NCBI GenBank assembly: GCA_938049795.1
Contig: CALLCD010000006.1
Location: 1-16,172, forward strand
Direction of reading: 5' to 3'
From: an uncultured Hyphomonadaceae bacterium
GTDB lineage: Bacteria > Pseudomonadota > Alphaproteobacteria > Caulobacterales > Hyphomonadaceae
DNA length: 16,172 nt
Within the stretch, counting starts at the first letter, position 1. Each line of letters begins with the position of its first letter. The translations under genes and the position numbers were made by a program. Below are positions 1 through 6,921 of this stretch, piece by piece. The notes beneath the pieces were generated by a model, which was not told the origin of the DNA, made no database searches, and worked only from the letters and a program-made list of their open reading frames with translations.

Positions 1-392
1 GAATCCGCAATATTGACGCAATGGGCGAGCCCTTCGTCGCTCAAATTATGATTGATCAGCCCCGTCACCACGCCAACTTTCGCCAGCCCGAACCAGATCG
101 CGATATATTCAGGACAATTGCCCATAAACAGCGCCACCGCATCGCCGGCCTTGAGCCCCTGCGCAAGCGCCCAATGCGCCACCCGATTGGCCAATTGGTC
201 CAGCTCGCCATAGGTCATCAACTCGCCTTCAAACCGCACCGCCACATTCGCGCTGTGCCGGTCCACGCTGCGCTCGAGATCATCGGCGAGCAGATTGGTG
301 CTTTCAGGCGATATATCGCTGGTATATTTGAGCAGTTTCCGAATGCCGGAAATCGTCGCCCAGTCGCGCTGTAAATTCGCAATCAATCCCAT
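1..392 (-). CDS. Long-chain acyl-CoA synthetase (FATP-like), N-terminal part only
   Basis: This is the first 130 codons of an adenylate-forming enzyme that activates long-chain fatty acids to acyl-CoA with ATP; the rest lies beyond the left edge of the window. The ATG at 392 has an AGGAG five bases upstream (398-402 on the complementary strand). The translated part begins MGLIANLQRDWATISGIRKL and contains the typical N-terminal AMP-binding-fold stretches: TYGELDQLANRVAHWALAQG, then DAVALFMGNCPEYIAIWFGL, then KVGVVTGLINHNL. The last of these resembles the fatty-acid transport protein / very-long-chain acyl-CoA synthetase branch (bacterial homologues of eukaryotic FATP) rather than classical FadD. 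The AMP-binding signature and adenylation residues are outside the window, so substrate class is inferred from the N-terminus only. The gene is divergent from tesB across 156 bp. Confidence 0.85.
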   Translation of the reverse strand, partial: MGLIANLQRDWATISGIRKLLKYTSDISPESTNLLADDLERSVDRHSANVAVRFEGELMTYGELDQLANRVAHWALAQGLKAGDAVALFMGNCPEYIAIWFGLAKVGVVTGLINHNLSDEGLAHCVNIAD

Positions 393-548
393 GCCAGCTC
401 CTATTTGGTCCTACCGTCCATAGAACGGCCATCATGGGACATAGTCTAGCAAAAACAAATGAACACGTACCAAACATTTCCGTGCTCTGGCCATTCCAAG
501 CCCTGATCCATCATGCTAACCCGTGGCTTTATCTTATGGAGTTGCCCT

Positions 549-1427
549 ATGGCCGAACCTGATGCTTTGGAAATTGTCCTTGACCTGCTCAAGCTCGAAC
601 GGCTCGAAACCGACCTGTTTCGCGGCGTGTCACCGGACGAGACCTCCCAGCGCGTGTTTGGCGGTCAGGTCATCGGTCAGGCTATGATGGCCGCCTACCA
701 AACCGTCGAAGACCGCGTTTGCCACTCCATGCACGCCTATTTCATCCGGCCGGGCGATCCGAATGTGCCGATCATCTATCAGGTGGACCATTCGCGCGAT
801 GGCCGCTCCTTTACCACGCGCCGCGTCGTCGCCATCCAGCATGGCAAGCAGATCTTCAACCTGGCCGCCTCCTTCCAGATTGCCGAGGATGGCTGGTTCC
901 ATGAAGCGAAAATGCCCGATGTGCCTGGCCCCGAAGGCCTCAAAACCCGCCGCGAACTGCGCCAGGAAGCGCTCCACCTTTTCCCAGAAGCCTTGCACGA
1001 CCAGCTCACCCGCGCCCGCGCCATCGAAATGCGCCCCGTCAATCCGCAGAGCTTCGCCCACCCCGAGCCCATGCCGTCCGAACATCATGTCTGGTTCCGC
1101 GCCACGCGCTGCTTCGAGGATGATCCGGCCATCCATCAATGTCTCATGGCCTATGCCTCGGACATGTCCCTGCTCGACAGCGGCACCCGTCCGCATGCCG
1201 TCTCATGGCACACCGGCAAAGCAATGATGGCGAGCCTTGACCACGCCATGTGGTTTCACGCCCCCGCCCGCGCCGATGAATGGCTCCTCTACAGCCAGGA
1301 CAGCCCGTTCGCTGGCGGCGCGCGCAGCTTCAATCGCGGCATGATTTTCAAACAGGACGGCACCCTCGTCGCTTCCGTCGCGCAGGAAGGTCTGATGCGC
1401 CCCCGACGCCCCGCCGCCGAAAGATAA
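549..1427 (+). CDS. tesB: Acyl-CoA thioesterase II (TesB)
   Basis: This enzyme hydrolyses acyl-CoA to free fatty acid and CoA in the cytoplasm. The 292-residue product is a double-hotdog protein of the usual TesB length (about 285-290). Residues 35-44 (QRVFGGQVIG) form the characteristic N-terminal signature. The E. coli TesB catalytic triad can be placed as Asp205 (YASDMSLL), Ser229 at the Thr position (MASLDHAMWFH) and Gln279 (VASVAQEGLMR). An in-frame ATG lies 36 bases further upstream (513), but the ATG at 549 has GGAG at 538-541 with 7-base spacing and gives the family-standard N-terminus, so I use 549. Its divergent neighbour makes acyl-CoA, so the pair would set the balance between free and CoA-bound acids. 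No clear terminator follows. Confidence 0.95.
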   Translation: MAEPDALEIVLDLLKLERLETDLFRGVSPDETSQRVFGGQVIGQAMMAAYQTVEDRVCHSMHAYFIRPGDPNVPIIYQVDHSRDGRSFTTRRVVAIQHGKQIFNLAASFQIAEDGWFHEAKMPDVPGPEGLKTRRELRQEALHLFPEALHDQLTRARAIEMRPVNPQSFAHPEPMPSEHHVWFRATRCFEDDPAIHQCLMAYASDMSLLDSGTRPHAVSWHTGKAMMASLDHAMWFHAPARADEWLLYSQDSPFAGGARSFNRGMIFKQDGTLVASVAQEGLMRPRRPAAER

Positions 1428-1470
1428 CCGTCAAGCGCCAAAACAATCCGGTTTCGCCGCGTTTCGAGCC

Positions 1471-1499
1471 TTGACTTCACGCGGCAGTCTGGTCATTAA
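1471..1499 (+). promoter_or_regulatory. Candidate rpmG promoter
   Basis: TTGACT at 1471-1476 (five of six matches to a -35 consensus) is followed after 17 bases by CATTAA at 1494-1499, a weak -10. It lies just upstream of rpmG in the 110-bp gap after tesB. Alphaproteobacterial promoters often have a good -35 and a poor -10. This is inferred from the motif alone. Confidence 0.35.
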
Positions 1500-1537
1500 G
1501 CGCATCAACTTAATATCCACACACAAGAGAGCCCGTC

Positions 1538-1705
1538 ATGGCCAAGACTCCAACCATCAAGATTCGCCTGAACTCAACCGCAGGCACGGGCTTCTACTAT
1601 GTCACCAAGAAGAACCCGCGCAATCTGACGGAAAAAATGGTCATGAAGAAATATGACCCGATTGCCCGCAAACATGTCGAGTTCAAAGAAGGCAAGATCA
1701 AATAA
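1538..1705 (+). CDS. rpmG: 50S ribosomal protein L33
   Basis: This is a 55-residue large-subunit ribosomal protein, MAKTPTIKIRLNSTAGTGFY at the N-terminus and ending in VEFKEGKIK. Its length and sequence match alphaproteobacterial L33. It has no cysteine at all, so it is the zinc-independent (C-minus) form. A purine-rich AAGAGAG lies about 8 bases before the ATG. It converges on pleD with a 66-bp gap. A bulged hairpin (AAGGC-AA-GATC, loop AAATAA, GATCGCCTT, 1689-1714) overlaps the stop codon but has no T-run, so its role as a terminator is doubtful. From memory, rpmG sits beside pleD and divK in other alphaproteobacteria, which agrees with this arrangement. Confidence 0.97.
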   Translation: MAKTPTIKIRLNSTAGTGFYYVTKKNPRNLTEKMVMKKYDPIARKHVEFKEGKIK

Positions 1706-1771
1706 GATCGCCTTTGCGCGACCCAGCGCTGCAAACATCTGAAAAATAATAGAATTTCACGGAACGTTGGT

Positions 1772-3136
1772 TTAAGCCGCCAGCGACATAACCCGATTGC
1801 GCCCGGATTTCTTGGCCGCATAAAGCGCGTCATCCGCTTGCCGTAACAGGATTTGCGGATCGCCCGTTAGCTGCCCCTCATTGGTCGCAACCCCGGCGCT
1901 CACGGTCACATCAAGCGTCGGCTTCCCCTCACCAATCCCGAAAGGTGTTGCGGCCACAGCGCAGCGTATCCGCTCGGCTGCCATACAGGCCAGATCTCCG
2001 GGAATGCCCGGCATAATGACCAGAAATTCCTCACCGCCCTGACGGCAGACAATATCCATCGGTCGGACATTCTCTCGCAGCCGGTCGGCAAACTGGCACA
2101 AAACATCATCGCCAACCTCATGGCCATGCGTGTCATTGACCGATTTGAAGTGATCAATATCGAAGGCCGCAATCGACACCGGCGCCGCATCCACTACGCT
2201 GCGTCCCATCAACTGGCTCAACTGGCTCATCATATGGCGGCGGTTATATAGCCCCGTCAGCGGATCAATCACCGACAGCTCGATCCCGCGATCCACGCGC
2301 CGTCTCAAAATCTCGATATAGCGCGTCCGGCGCGTCTGGGTCAGCACACGTGCGAGCAATTCTTCGCGGTCCACCGGCTCCATAATAATGTCGCTTGCGC
2401 CCAATTCCAGCGCTTTAAGCGCCTTGTCCTGATTGATCTCGTTACAGATCAAAAGGATCGCCACCGCCCGCGTCCGCTCGCCCATTTTAAATTGCGCACA
2501 CAGCCGCAACGGGTCGAACCCCTGCTGGTCAAGCGCGAGCACCAGAACATCAATGCCGCGCCCCTCGGTCTGGTCTCCGGCATCCTGCAAGGACGCGGTG
2601 ACATGCCCCGCCCGACGCAGATAATCGGACAGTCGCCGCGCGCGATGAACACTCTCATCGACCACCACAACGCGCGAGGGCCGGTCCATAGCGTCCGCAT
2701 CAATATCCGCATCGAATATCGCGGGGCCCCCGCTCGCTTCACGCTGGCGCAATTCCTTGGCCACTGAATGATAGCGCAGCAAAGCGCTGATCCGCGTCAG
2801 CAGACCAAAATCATCAAACGGCTTGGTGATAAAATCGTCCGCGCCGGCCCTGAGCCCCTGCAAGCGGCTCTCCTGCTGACTGAGGGCTGTGACCATGACC
2901 ACGGGAATATGGGCGGTTTGCGGATTGGCCTTGAGCCGCTGGCAAACCTCATACCCGTCCATACCGGGCATCATGACATCGAGCAGAATCACATCGGGCG
3001 CATGCTCCGCCGCTGCGACCAGTGCATCGGGCCCATTGGACGCCAGAATCACTTCGAAATAGCGCGCTTCGAGCTTGGCCTGCAACAGCCGCCGGTTCGC
3101 CAGAATGTCATCGACCACCAGAATGCGCCCGCTCAT
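1772..3136 (-). CDS. pleD: Response regulator / diguanylate cyclase PleD
   Basis: PleD makes cyclic di-GMP from two GTP and, in Caulobacter, acts at the stalked pole during swarmer-to-stalked differentiation. The product is 454 residues with REC-REC-GGDEF order. REC1 (about 1-120) has the acidic pair Asp9/Asp10, phospho-acceptor Asp53 (VILLDVMMPGMDG) and Lys105 (TKPF). REC2 (about 154-270) is degenerate: the expected phospho-acceptor stretch reads VLVLALDQQG, so it probably serves as a dimerisation adaptor. The cyclase domain starts at DPLTGLYNRR (291-300), has FDIDHF metal ligands (325-330), and the active-site GGEEF at 367-371. An RxxD inhibitory I-site (RPMD, 358-361) is intact, so product feedback inhibition is expected. 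The start overlaps the divK stop by 4 bp (ATGA), which implies translational coupling. Confidence 0.97.
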   Translation of the reverse strand: MSGRILVVDDILANRRLLQAKLEARYFEVILASNGPDALVAAAEHAPDVILLDVMMPGMDGYEVCQRLKANPQTAHIPVVMVTALSQQESRLQGLRAGADDFITKPFDDFGLLTRISALLRYHSVAKELRQREASGGPAIFDADIDADAMDRPSRVVVVDESVHRARRLSDYLRRAGHVTASLQDAGDQTEGRGIDVLVLALDQQGFDPLRLCAQFKMGERTRAVAILLICNEINQDKALKALELGASDIIMEPVDREELLARVLTQTRRTRYIEILRRRVDRGIELSVIDPLTGLYNRRHMMSQLSQLMGRSVVDAAPVSIAAFDIDHFKSVNDTHGHEVGDDVLCQFADRLRENVRPMDIVCRQGGEEFLVIMPGIPGDLACMAAERIRCAVAATPFGIGEGKPTLDVTVSAGVATNEGQLTGDPQILLRQADDALYAAKKSGRNRVMSLAA

Positions 3137-3525
3137 GACACCGCCGCTCCGTTGATCAATTCCTCAACCGCGCGGATAAAGCTCGACATCTGGATCGGCT
3201 TGGACAAATAGCCCTCGCATCCCGCCGCCCGCACGCGTTGCTCGTCCGCCCGCATCGCAAATGCCGTCACCGCCAGCACCGGAATATGTGCCAGCTCTTT
3301 GTCATCCTTGATCCAGCGCGTAATATCGAGCCCGGAAACCTCCGGCAACTGGATGTCCATAATGATCAGATCAGGCTTTTCTGCACGCGCAATTTCAACC
3401 GCACGCGCACCATCACGGCTGGTGTGCGTGTCGTACCCGAAAGCGTCTAGCAGATCGCAGAAAAGCCGCATATTCAGCTCATTATCTTCGACCACTAGTA
3501 CAGATTTACGCGGCTCGTCTGCCAT
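3133..3525 (-). CDS. divK: Single-domain response regulator DivK
   Basis: DivK is a free receiver domain of the PleC/DivJ-DivK-CckA pathway; phosphorylated DivK lowers CtrA activity after division. With the ATG at 3525 the product is 130 residues. It contains the conserved VLVVEDNELNMRLF, phospho-acceptor Asp57 (LIIMDIQLPEVSGL), the switch Thr in AVTAFAM, and the SKPI lysine. The ELNM and AVTAFAM stretches are diagnostic of DivK rather than a general CheY-like protein. A GTG nine bases upstream (3534) is in frame, but the ATG gives the family-like N-terminus. It is the first gene of the divK-pleD operon, divergent from dinB. The upstream region holds a near-consensus CtrA site and a GANTC site, which fits cell-cycle control known for divK in Caulobacter. 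Confidence 0.96.
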   Translation of the reverse strand: MADEPRKSVLVVEDNELNMRLFCDLLDAFGYDTHTSRDGARAVEIARAEKPDLIIMDIQLPEVSGLDITRWIKDDKELAHIPVLAVTAFAMRADEQRVRAAGCEGYLSKPIQMSSFIRAVEELINGAAVS

Positions 3526-3541
3526 GTGTCTCACTAGATAT

Positions 3542-3582
3542 GATTCGGGACGATCCCGTAATTACTGGCCAATCCTAGCCAG
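3542..3582. promoter_or_regulatory. GANTC site and two small dyads upstream of divK
   Basis: GATTC at 3542-3546 is a CcrM-type GANTC site. It abuts a perfect dyad, CGGGA-CGA-TCCCG (3546-3558), followed by CTGGC-N8-GCCAG (3565-3582). All lie within about 60 bp upstream of the divK start. The dyads may be protein sites or hairpins in the divK leader RNA; which of these cannot be told from the sequence. Confidence 0.4.
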
Positions 3583-3588
3583 AGATCG

Positions 3589-3603
3589 TTAATCATTGTT
3601 TAC
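3589..3603. promoter_or_regulatory. Candidate CtrA site in the divK-dinB intergenic region
   Basis: TTAA-TCATTGT-TTAC matches the CtrA consensus TTAA-N7-TTAA at seven of eight specified bases. It sits 64 bp upstream of the divK ATG and 54 bp upstream of the dinB start. CtrA control of divK is known in Caulobacter. A one-mismatch site can occur by chance in AT-rich intergenic DNA, so this is only suggestive. Confidence 0.45.
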
Positions 3604-3640
3604 ACCAGCAGACAATCGGGGCGATGAACACACTTATGTC

Positions 3641-3647
3641 GGGAGGA
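3641..3647 (+). promoter_or_regulatory. Ribosome binding site that fixes the dinB start
   Basis: GGGAGGA lies 9 bases before the ATG at 3657. The two upstream in-frame ATGs (3624 and 3636) lack a properly spaced Shine-Dalgarno sequence. The start is therefore placed at 3657, directly before the zinc-ribbon cysteines. Confidence 0.75.
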
Positions 3648-3656
3648 CATGTCCAA

Positions 3657-4961
3657 ATGCAGACCCTCTGCCGTGACTGCCTGAACACGCCGCCGCCCGA
3701 CGCCCATATCTGCCCAACCTGTAATGGAACAAGGCTGATACACCACCAGACCCTCGACCAACTCACCATCGCCCACATTGATTGCGACGCTTTCTATGCC
3801 GCCATCGCCAAACGTGACAATCCGGAGTTGAAAGACAAACCCGTTCTTGTCGGCGGAGGCCATCGCGGCGTCGTCTCCACCGCCTGCTATATCGCAAGGC
3901 TCTATGGTGCCCACTCCGCCATGCCCATATTCAAAGCCCTCAAAGCCTGTCCGGACGCCATTGTCGTGTCGCCGGACTATGAAAAATACCAGATCGCCGC
4001 CGCGCAGATCCGCGAAAAAATGCGCGCCCTGACCCCGCTCGTCCAGATTGTCTCCATCGACGAAGCCTATCTCGACCTCTCCGGCACCCGCAAAGTCAAC
4101 AAAGCCGCCCCCGCCACCATCCTCGCCCAATTGGCCCTCGAGATTGAACGCGATGTCGGCATCACCGTCTCGATTGGCCTCTCCGCCAACAAATTTCTCG
4201 CCAAAACCGCAAGCGAACTCGACAAACCCCGCGGATTCGCCGCCCTCAGCGCGCAAGAAGCCCCTGCCTTCCTCGCCCCGCACCCGCCATCCTTCCTCCA
4301 CGGCGTCGGCCCCAAACACGCCGCAAAACTCATTCGCGACGGCTACCGCACCATTGGCGACCTGCAAGCGGCCCCGCAAAAAGAGCTGATCGCCCGCTAT
4401 GGCGAAACCGGCCTCTGGCTCTCAGAGCGCGCATTCGGCCGCGACAATCGCCGCGTCAGCCCCGACAGCGTCCGCAAATCCGTCTCCGCCGAAACCACAT
4501 TCTTCGCCAATATCCACGCCCTCGACGCACTCGAAGACGAATTGTGGCGTCTGAGCGTCAAAACCGCCGACCGTTCGAAAGCCGCAGGCGTCGAAGGCGT
4601 GGTCGTCACACTCAAGCTCAAATCCGCCGATTTCAAAACCATCACACGGCGGGTTACCCTGCCCGGGCCCACCCAATTGGCCCAGACCATTTTCCGCAGC
4701 GCCCGCACGCTGCTGGCCCGTGAAGCCACCGGCCGCCAGTTCCGCCTCATCGGCGTCGGCATTTCCGCCCTGACCCCCGCTGCCAAAACCGACGCCGCCG
4801 ACCTGCTCGACCCGAATGTCAAAAAACGCGCCAGCGCCGAGCGCGCCGCCGACATCGCCCGCGCCAAATTCGGCAAGGACGCCGTCAAAACCGGCCGCAC
4901 CATCCGTCAGGAACACGCCCGCGCCGCCCGCCTCGCCAAAGACAAATCCACCAAACCCTGA
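3657..4961 (+). CDS. dinB: DNA polymerase IV (Y-family) with N-terminal zinc ribbon
   Basis: This is an error-prone translesion polymerase of 434 residues, longer than the 351 of E. coli DinB. Residues 1-35 carry a Cys4 zinc-ribbon-like module, C5-x2-C8 and C19-x2-C22. The polymerase core begins at IAHIDCDAFYA: Asp42 is the first metal ligand and Tyr47 sits at the steric-gate position. The second catalytic motif is SIDEAYLDLSGT (Asp135, Glu136). Helix-hairpin-helix and little-finger regions follow (FLHGVGPKHAAKL, then SVRKSVSAETTFF). The C-terminal 60 or so residues are basic and Ala-rich; I see no canonical QLxLF clamp-binding motif at the end. From memory, similar N-terminal ribbons occur in other alphaproteobacterial DinB proteins. 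I found no GTTC-N7-GTTC (alphaproteobacterial LexA) box upstream. The amidohydrolase gene follows after 52 bp on the same strand. Confidence 0.95.
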   Translation: MQTLCRDCLNTPPPDAHICPTCNGTRLIHHQTLDQLTIAHIDCDAFYAAIAKRDNPELKDKPVLVGGGHRGVVSTACYIARLYGAHSAMPIFKALKACPDAIVVSPDYEKYQIAAAQIREKMRALTPLVQIVSIDEAYLDLSGTRKVNKAAPATILAQLALEIERDVGITVSIGLSANKFLAKTASELDKPRGFAALSAQEAPAFLAPHPPSFLHGVGPKHAAKLIRDGYRTIGDLQAAPQKELIARYGETGLWLSERAFGRDNRRVSPDSVRKSVSAETTFFANIHALDALEDELWRLSVKTADRSKAAGVEGVVVTLKLKSADFKTITRRVTLPGPTQLAQTIFRSARTLLAREATGRQFRLIGVGISALTPAAKTDAADLLDPNVKKRASAERAADIARAKFGKDAVKTGRTIRQEHARAARLAKDKSTKP

Positions 4962-5013
4962 TTGTCGAGCCGTGCCCGCCTATGCCATAAACACGCGAAG
5001 AGGGAGATCCATC

Positions 5014-6708
5014 ATGCGTCCAAGTCATCACCACATCGCCACGCTCAGTCTGCTCGCGCTCGGCCTCGCCGCCTGCTCAGACAGTATCCCCGCGCCCGAC
5101 GAGGTCACCTTCGACGAAAACGTGCGCGTCTTCACCGCCAAGACCATCTACACCGGCAATCCGGACGAACCGCAAATCTCCGCCCTCATCGTCAATGATC
5201 AAGGCCGCATCCTCGCCACTTTCCGCTTCGGGTCGCACGCCTATGCCACAACACCTGATGGTCCCGCCGAGATCATAAATTTCGAAGGCGCAACCCTCTT
5301 CCCGGGCTTTGTCGATGGCCATGCGCACCTCTTAGGCATCGGCCAGCGCGAGATGACCCTCGACCTCACCGGCACCGCCTCAATTGACGATCTGACCACA
5401 CATATCGAAGCGGTCGCTTTTGATGCGCCTGCGGACCAAATTATCTATGGCCGCGGCTGGATCGAAACCGGCTGGCCCGACGCCCGAATGCCGACCGCCG
5501 CCGATCTTGACAAGGCCGCCCCCAACACGCCCGTCATCCTCATCCGCGCTGACGGCCATGCCCTTGTCGCCAACACCGCCGCCATGACCGCCGCCGGCAT
5601 CAGCGCAGACACCCCCAACCCCGCAGGCGGCAAAATCGAACGTGACGCATCGGGCGCAGCGACCGGCATCTTCATCGACAAAGCTATGGCGCTCGTCACC
5701 TCTCTCATTGCCGCGCCGACCGAAGCCGACATCGCCACAGCGCTGGAAACCGGCGCTCAGGTCTATGCCTCACGCGGCTGGACCGGCCTGCACAATATGT
5801 CCGTCTCCGCTATGGAAGCGCCGATCATGGAAGCCCTCGACACCGCAGGCAAGCTTCCGATACGCCTCCACAATGCCTATGACACGGACGGTTTCGACAT
5901 CGCCGCCACCCGCGCCCACGAGACCGACACCATCCAGAACCGCGCCGTTAAAATCTATATGGACGGCGCGCTCGGCTCACGCGGGGCCCAGCTGCTCGCC
6001 CCTTATAGCGACCAACCCGACACCAGCGGCCTCAGCCTGACCAGTCAGGGTGATTTGTCCGATACGGTCTCCCGCGCAGCGACCGACAATGTCCAGCTTG
6101 CCATGCACGCCATTGGCGATCAGGCCAATCGCCGCCTCATCGAAATGGCCGAACGTATGAGCCCCACGGTCGGCGGCATGTCCAATTTGCGCTGGCGGAT
6201 CGAGCACACGCAAATCCTCGATATGAGCGACATCTCCCGCATGGCAAATTCCGGCCTCATCGCCTCCATGCAGCCCAGCCACGCCATTGGGGACTTACAC
6301 TTTGCCCCCGACCGCTTAGGTCAGGACAGGCTGGCCGGGGCGTATGCGTGGCAAGGCTTACTTGATGCGGGCGCGCTCATTGTCGGCGGCTCGGACGCGC
6401 CCGTCGAGGTCGGCTCTCCCTTGATCGAGTTTTACGCCGCGACCGCCCGCAAATCCCTCGACGGCATCTCCGGCGAAGGCTGGCACCCCGAACACGCCGT
6501 CAGCCGCGCGCAAGCCCTCGCCATGTTCACCTCGGCCCCCGCTTTTGCCAGTTTTCAGGAAGATGACCTCGGCACCATCGAAGTTGGCAAACTCGCCGAC
6601 CTCACCGCCTTCAATGCCGACCTGATGACCATCCCCGAAGCCGACATCCTCAAAGCCGAACCCGTCGCCACCGTGGTTGCGGGTCAAATTATCTGGCAAG
6701 CAGATTAG
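5014..6708 (+). CDS. Amidohydrolase-3 family lipoprotein (YtcJ-like)
   Basis: This is a 564-residue metal-dependent hydrolase predicted to be exported and lipid-anchored. The ATG at 5014 has AGGGAG 7 bases upstream and opens a type II signal peptide with lipobox LAAC and acceptor Cys21; the residue after Cys is Ser, which would allow outer-membrane sorting by E. coli rules. The mature part has the amidohydrolase-3 hallmarks: GFVDGHAHL (His103, His105), the lysine stretch AVKIYMDGALGSRGA, LAMHAIGDQAN, RIEHTQ and the aspartate of GGSDAPVE. These match the YtcJ-like branch, whose substrates (N-acyl or cyclic amides) are mostly unknown; the substrate here cannot be inferred. A longer in-frame reading beginning at 4816 overlaps dinB and is rejected. 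It may be co-transcribed with dinB. Confidence 0.9.
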   Translation: MRPSHHHIATLSLLALGLAACSDSIPAPDEVTFDENVRVFTAKTIYTGNPDEPQISALIVNDQGRILATFRFGSHAYATTPDGPAEIINFEGATLFPGFVDGHAHLLGIGQREMTLDLTGTASIDDLTTHIEAVAFDAPADQIIYGRGWIETGWPDARMPTAADLDKAAPNTPVILIRADGHALVANTAAMTAAGISADTPNPAGGKIERDASGAATGIFIDKAMALVTSLIAAPTEADIATALETGAQVYASRGWTGLHNMSVSAMEAPIMEALDTAGKLPIRLHNAYDTDGFDIAATRAHETDTIQNRAVKIYMDGALGSRGAQLLAPYSDQPDTSGLSLTSQGDLSDTVSRAATDNVQLAMHAIGDQANRRLIEMAERMSPTVGGMSNLRWRIEHTQILDMSDISRMANSGLIASMQPSHAIGDLHFAPDRLGQDRLAGAYAWQGLLDAGALIVGGSDAPVEVGSPLIEFYAATARKSLDGISGEGWHPEHAVSRAQALAMFTSAPAFASFQEDDLGTIEVGKLADLTAFNADLMTIPEADILKAEPVATVVAGQIIWQAD

Positions 6709-6734
6709 TCCGTAAGGAAACCAAGATCCGTATT

Positions 6735-6908
6735 CCCTGCGAAGGCAGGGGTTCATGGCTACAAAGACCGGACATGCCGCCATAGATCCCAGCGTGCGCT
6801 GGGAAAACGGTCTCTGTTGCAATCCAAATCTCGAAACGCTTCCCGTCTCCCCAATGCACATTGGGGTCCATGGCATCTTGTCCCTTGTTCCCCGCCAAGG
6901 CGGTGGGG
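6735..6908. repeat. Run of four palindromic hairpins between convergent genes
   Basis: The 213-bp gap between the amidohydrolase and the convergent dehydrogenase holds four back-to-back hairpins. They are CCCTGC-GAAG-GCAGGG (6735-6750), CCCAGCG-TG-CGCTGGG (6788-6803), CCCCAATG-CA-CATTGGGG (6849-6866) and CCCCGCC-AA-GGCGG-T-GGGG (6890-6908). Two are followed by GGTYCATGG. The pattern resembles dispersed intergenic palindromes seen in many proteobacterial genomes (CCC...GGG stems with variable cores). They probably also end transcription from both sides, although T-runs are weak. Confidence 0.7.
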
Positions 6909-6921
6909 CAAACAAAAATCC

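Noticed and set aside
21..374. Plus-strand reading frame of 117 codons
   Set aside because: It is antisense to the acyl-CoA synthetase, whose minus-strand translation is clearly homologous to a known family.
1496..1513. TTAA...TTAA pair upstream of rpmG as a CtrA box
   Set aside because: The spacer is 10 bases, not 7.
1689..1714. rpmG terminator overlapping its stop codon
   Set aside because: The stem has a two-base bulge and no T-run follows, so it is too weak to call.
3526..3656. LexA box (GTTC-N7-GTTC) for dinB
   Set aside because: I looked for it in the upstream region and found no matching half-site pair.
3600..4379. Long minus-strand frame across dinB (259 codons)
   Set aside because: Gly/Phe/Asp-rich translation typical of the complement of a C-ending GC-rich gene; the plus-strand frame is an unmistakable Pol IV.
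4816..5013. Upstream extension of the amidohydrolase frame
   Set aside because: It overlaps dinB and hides the lipoprotein signal; the ATG at 5014 has a good ribosome binding site.
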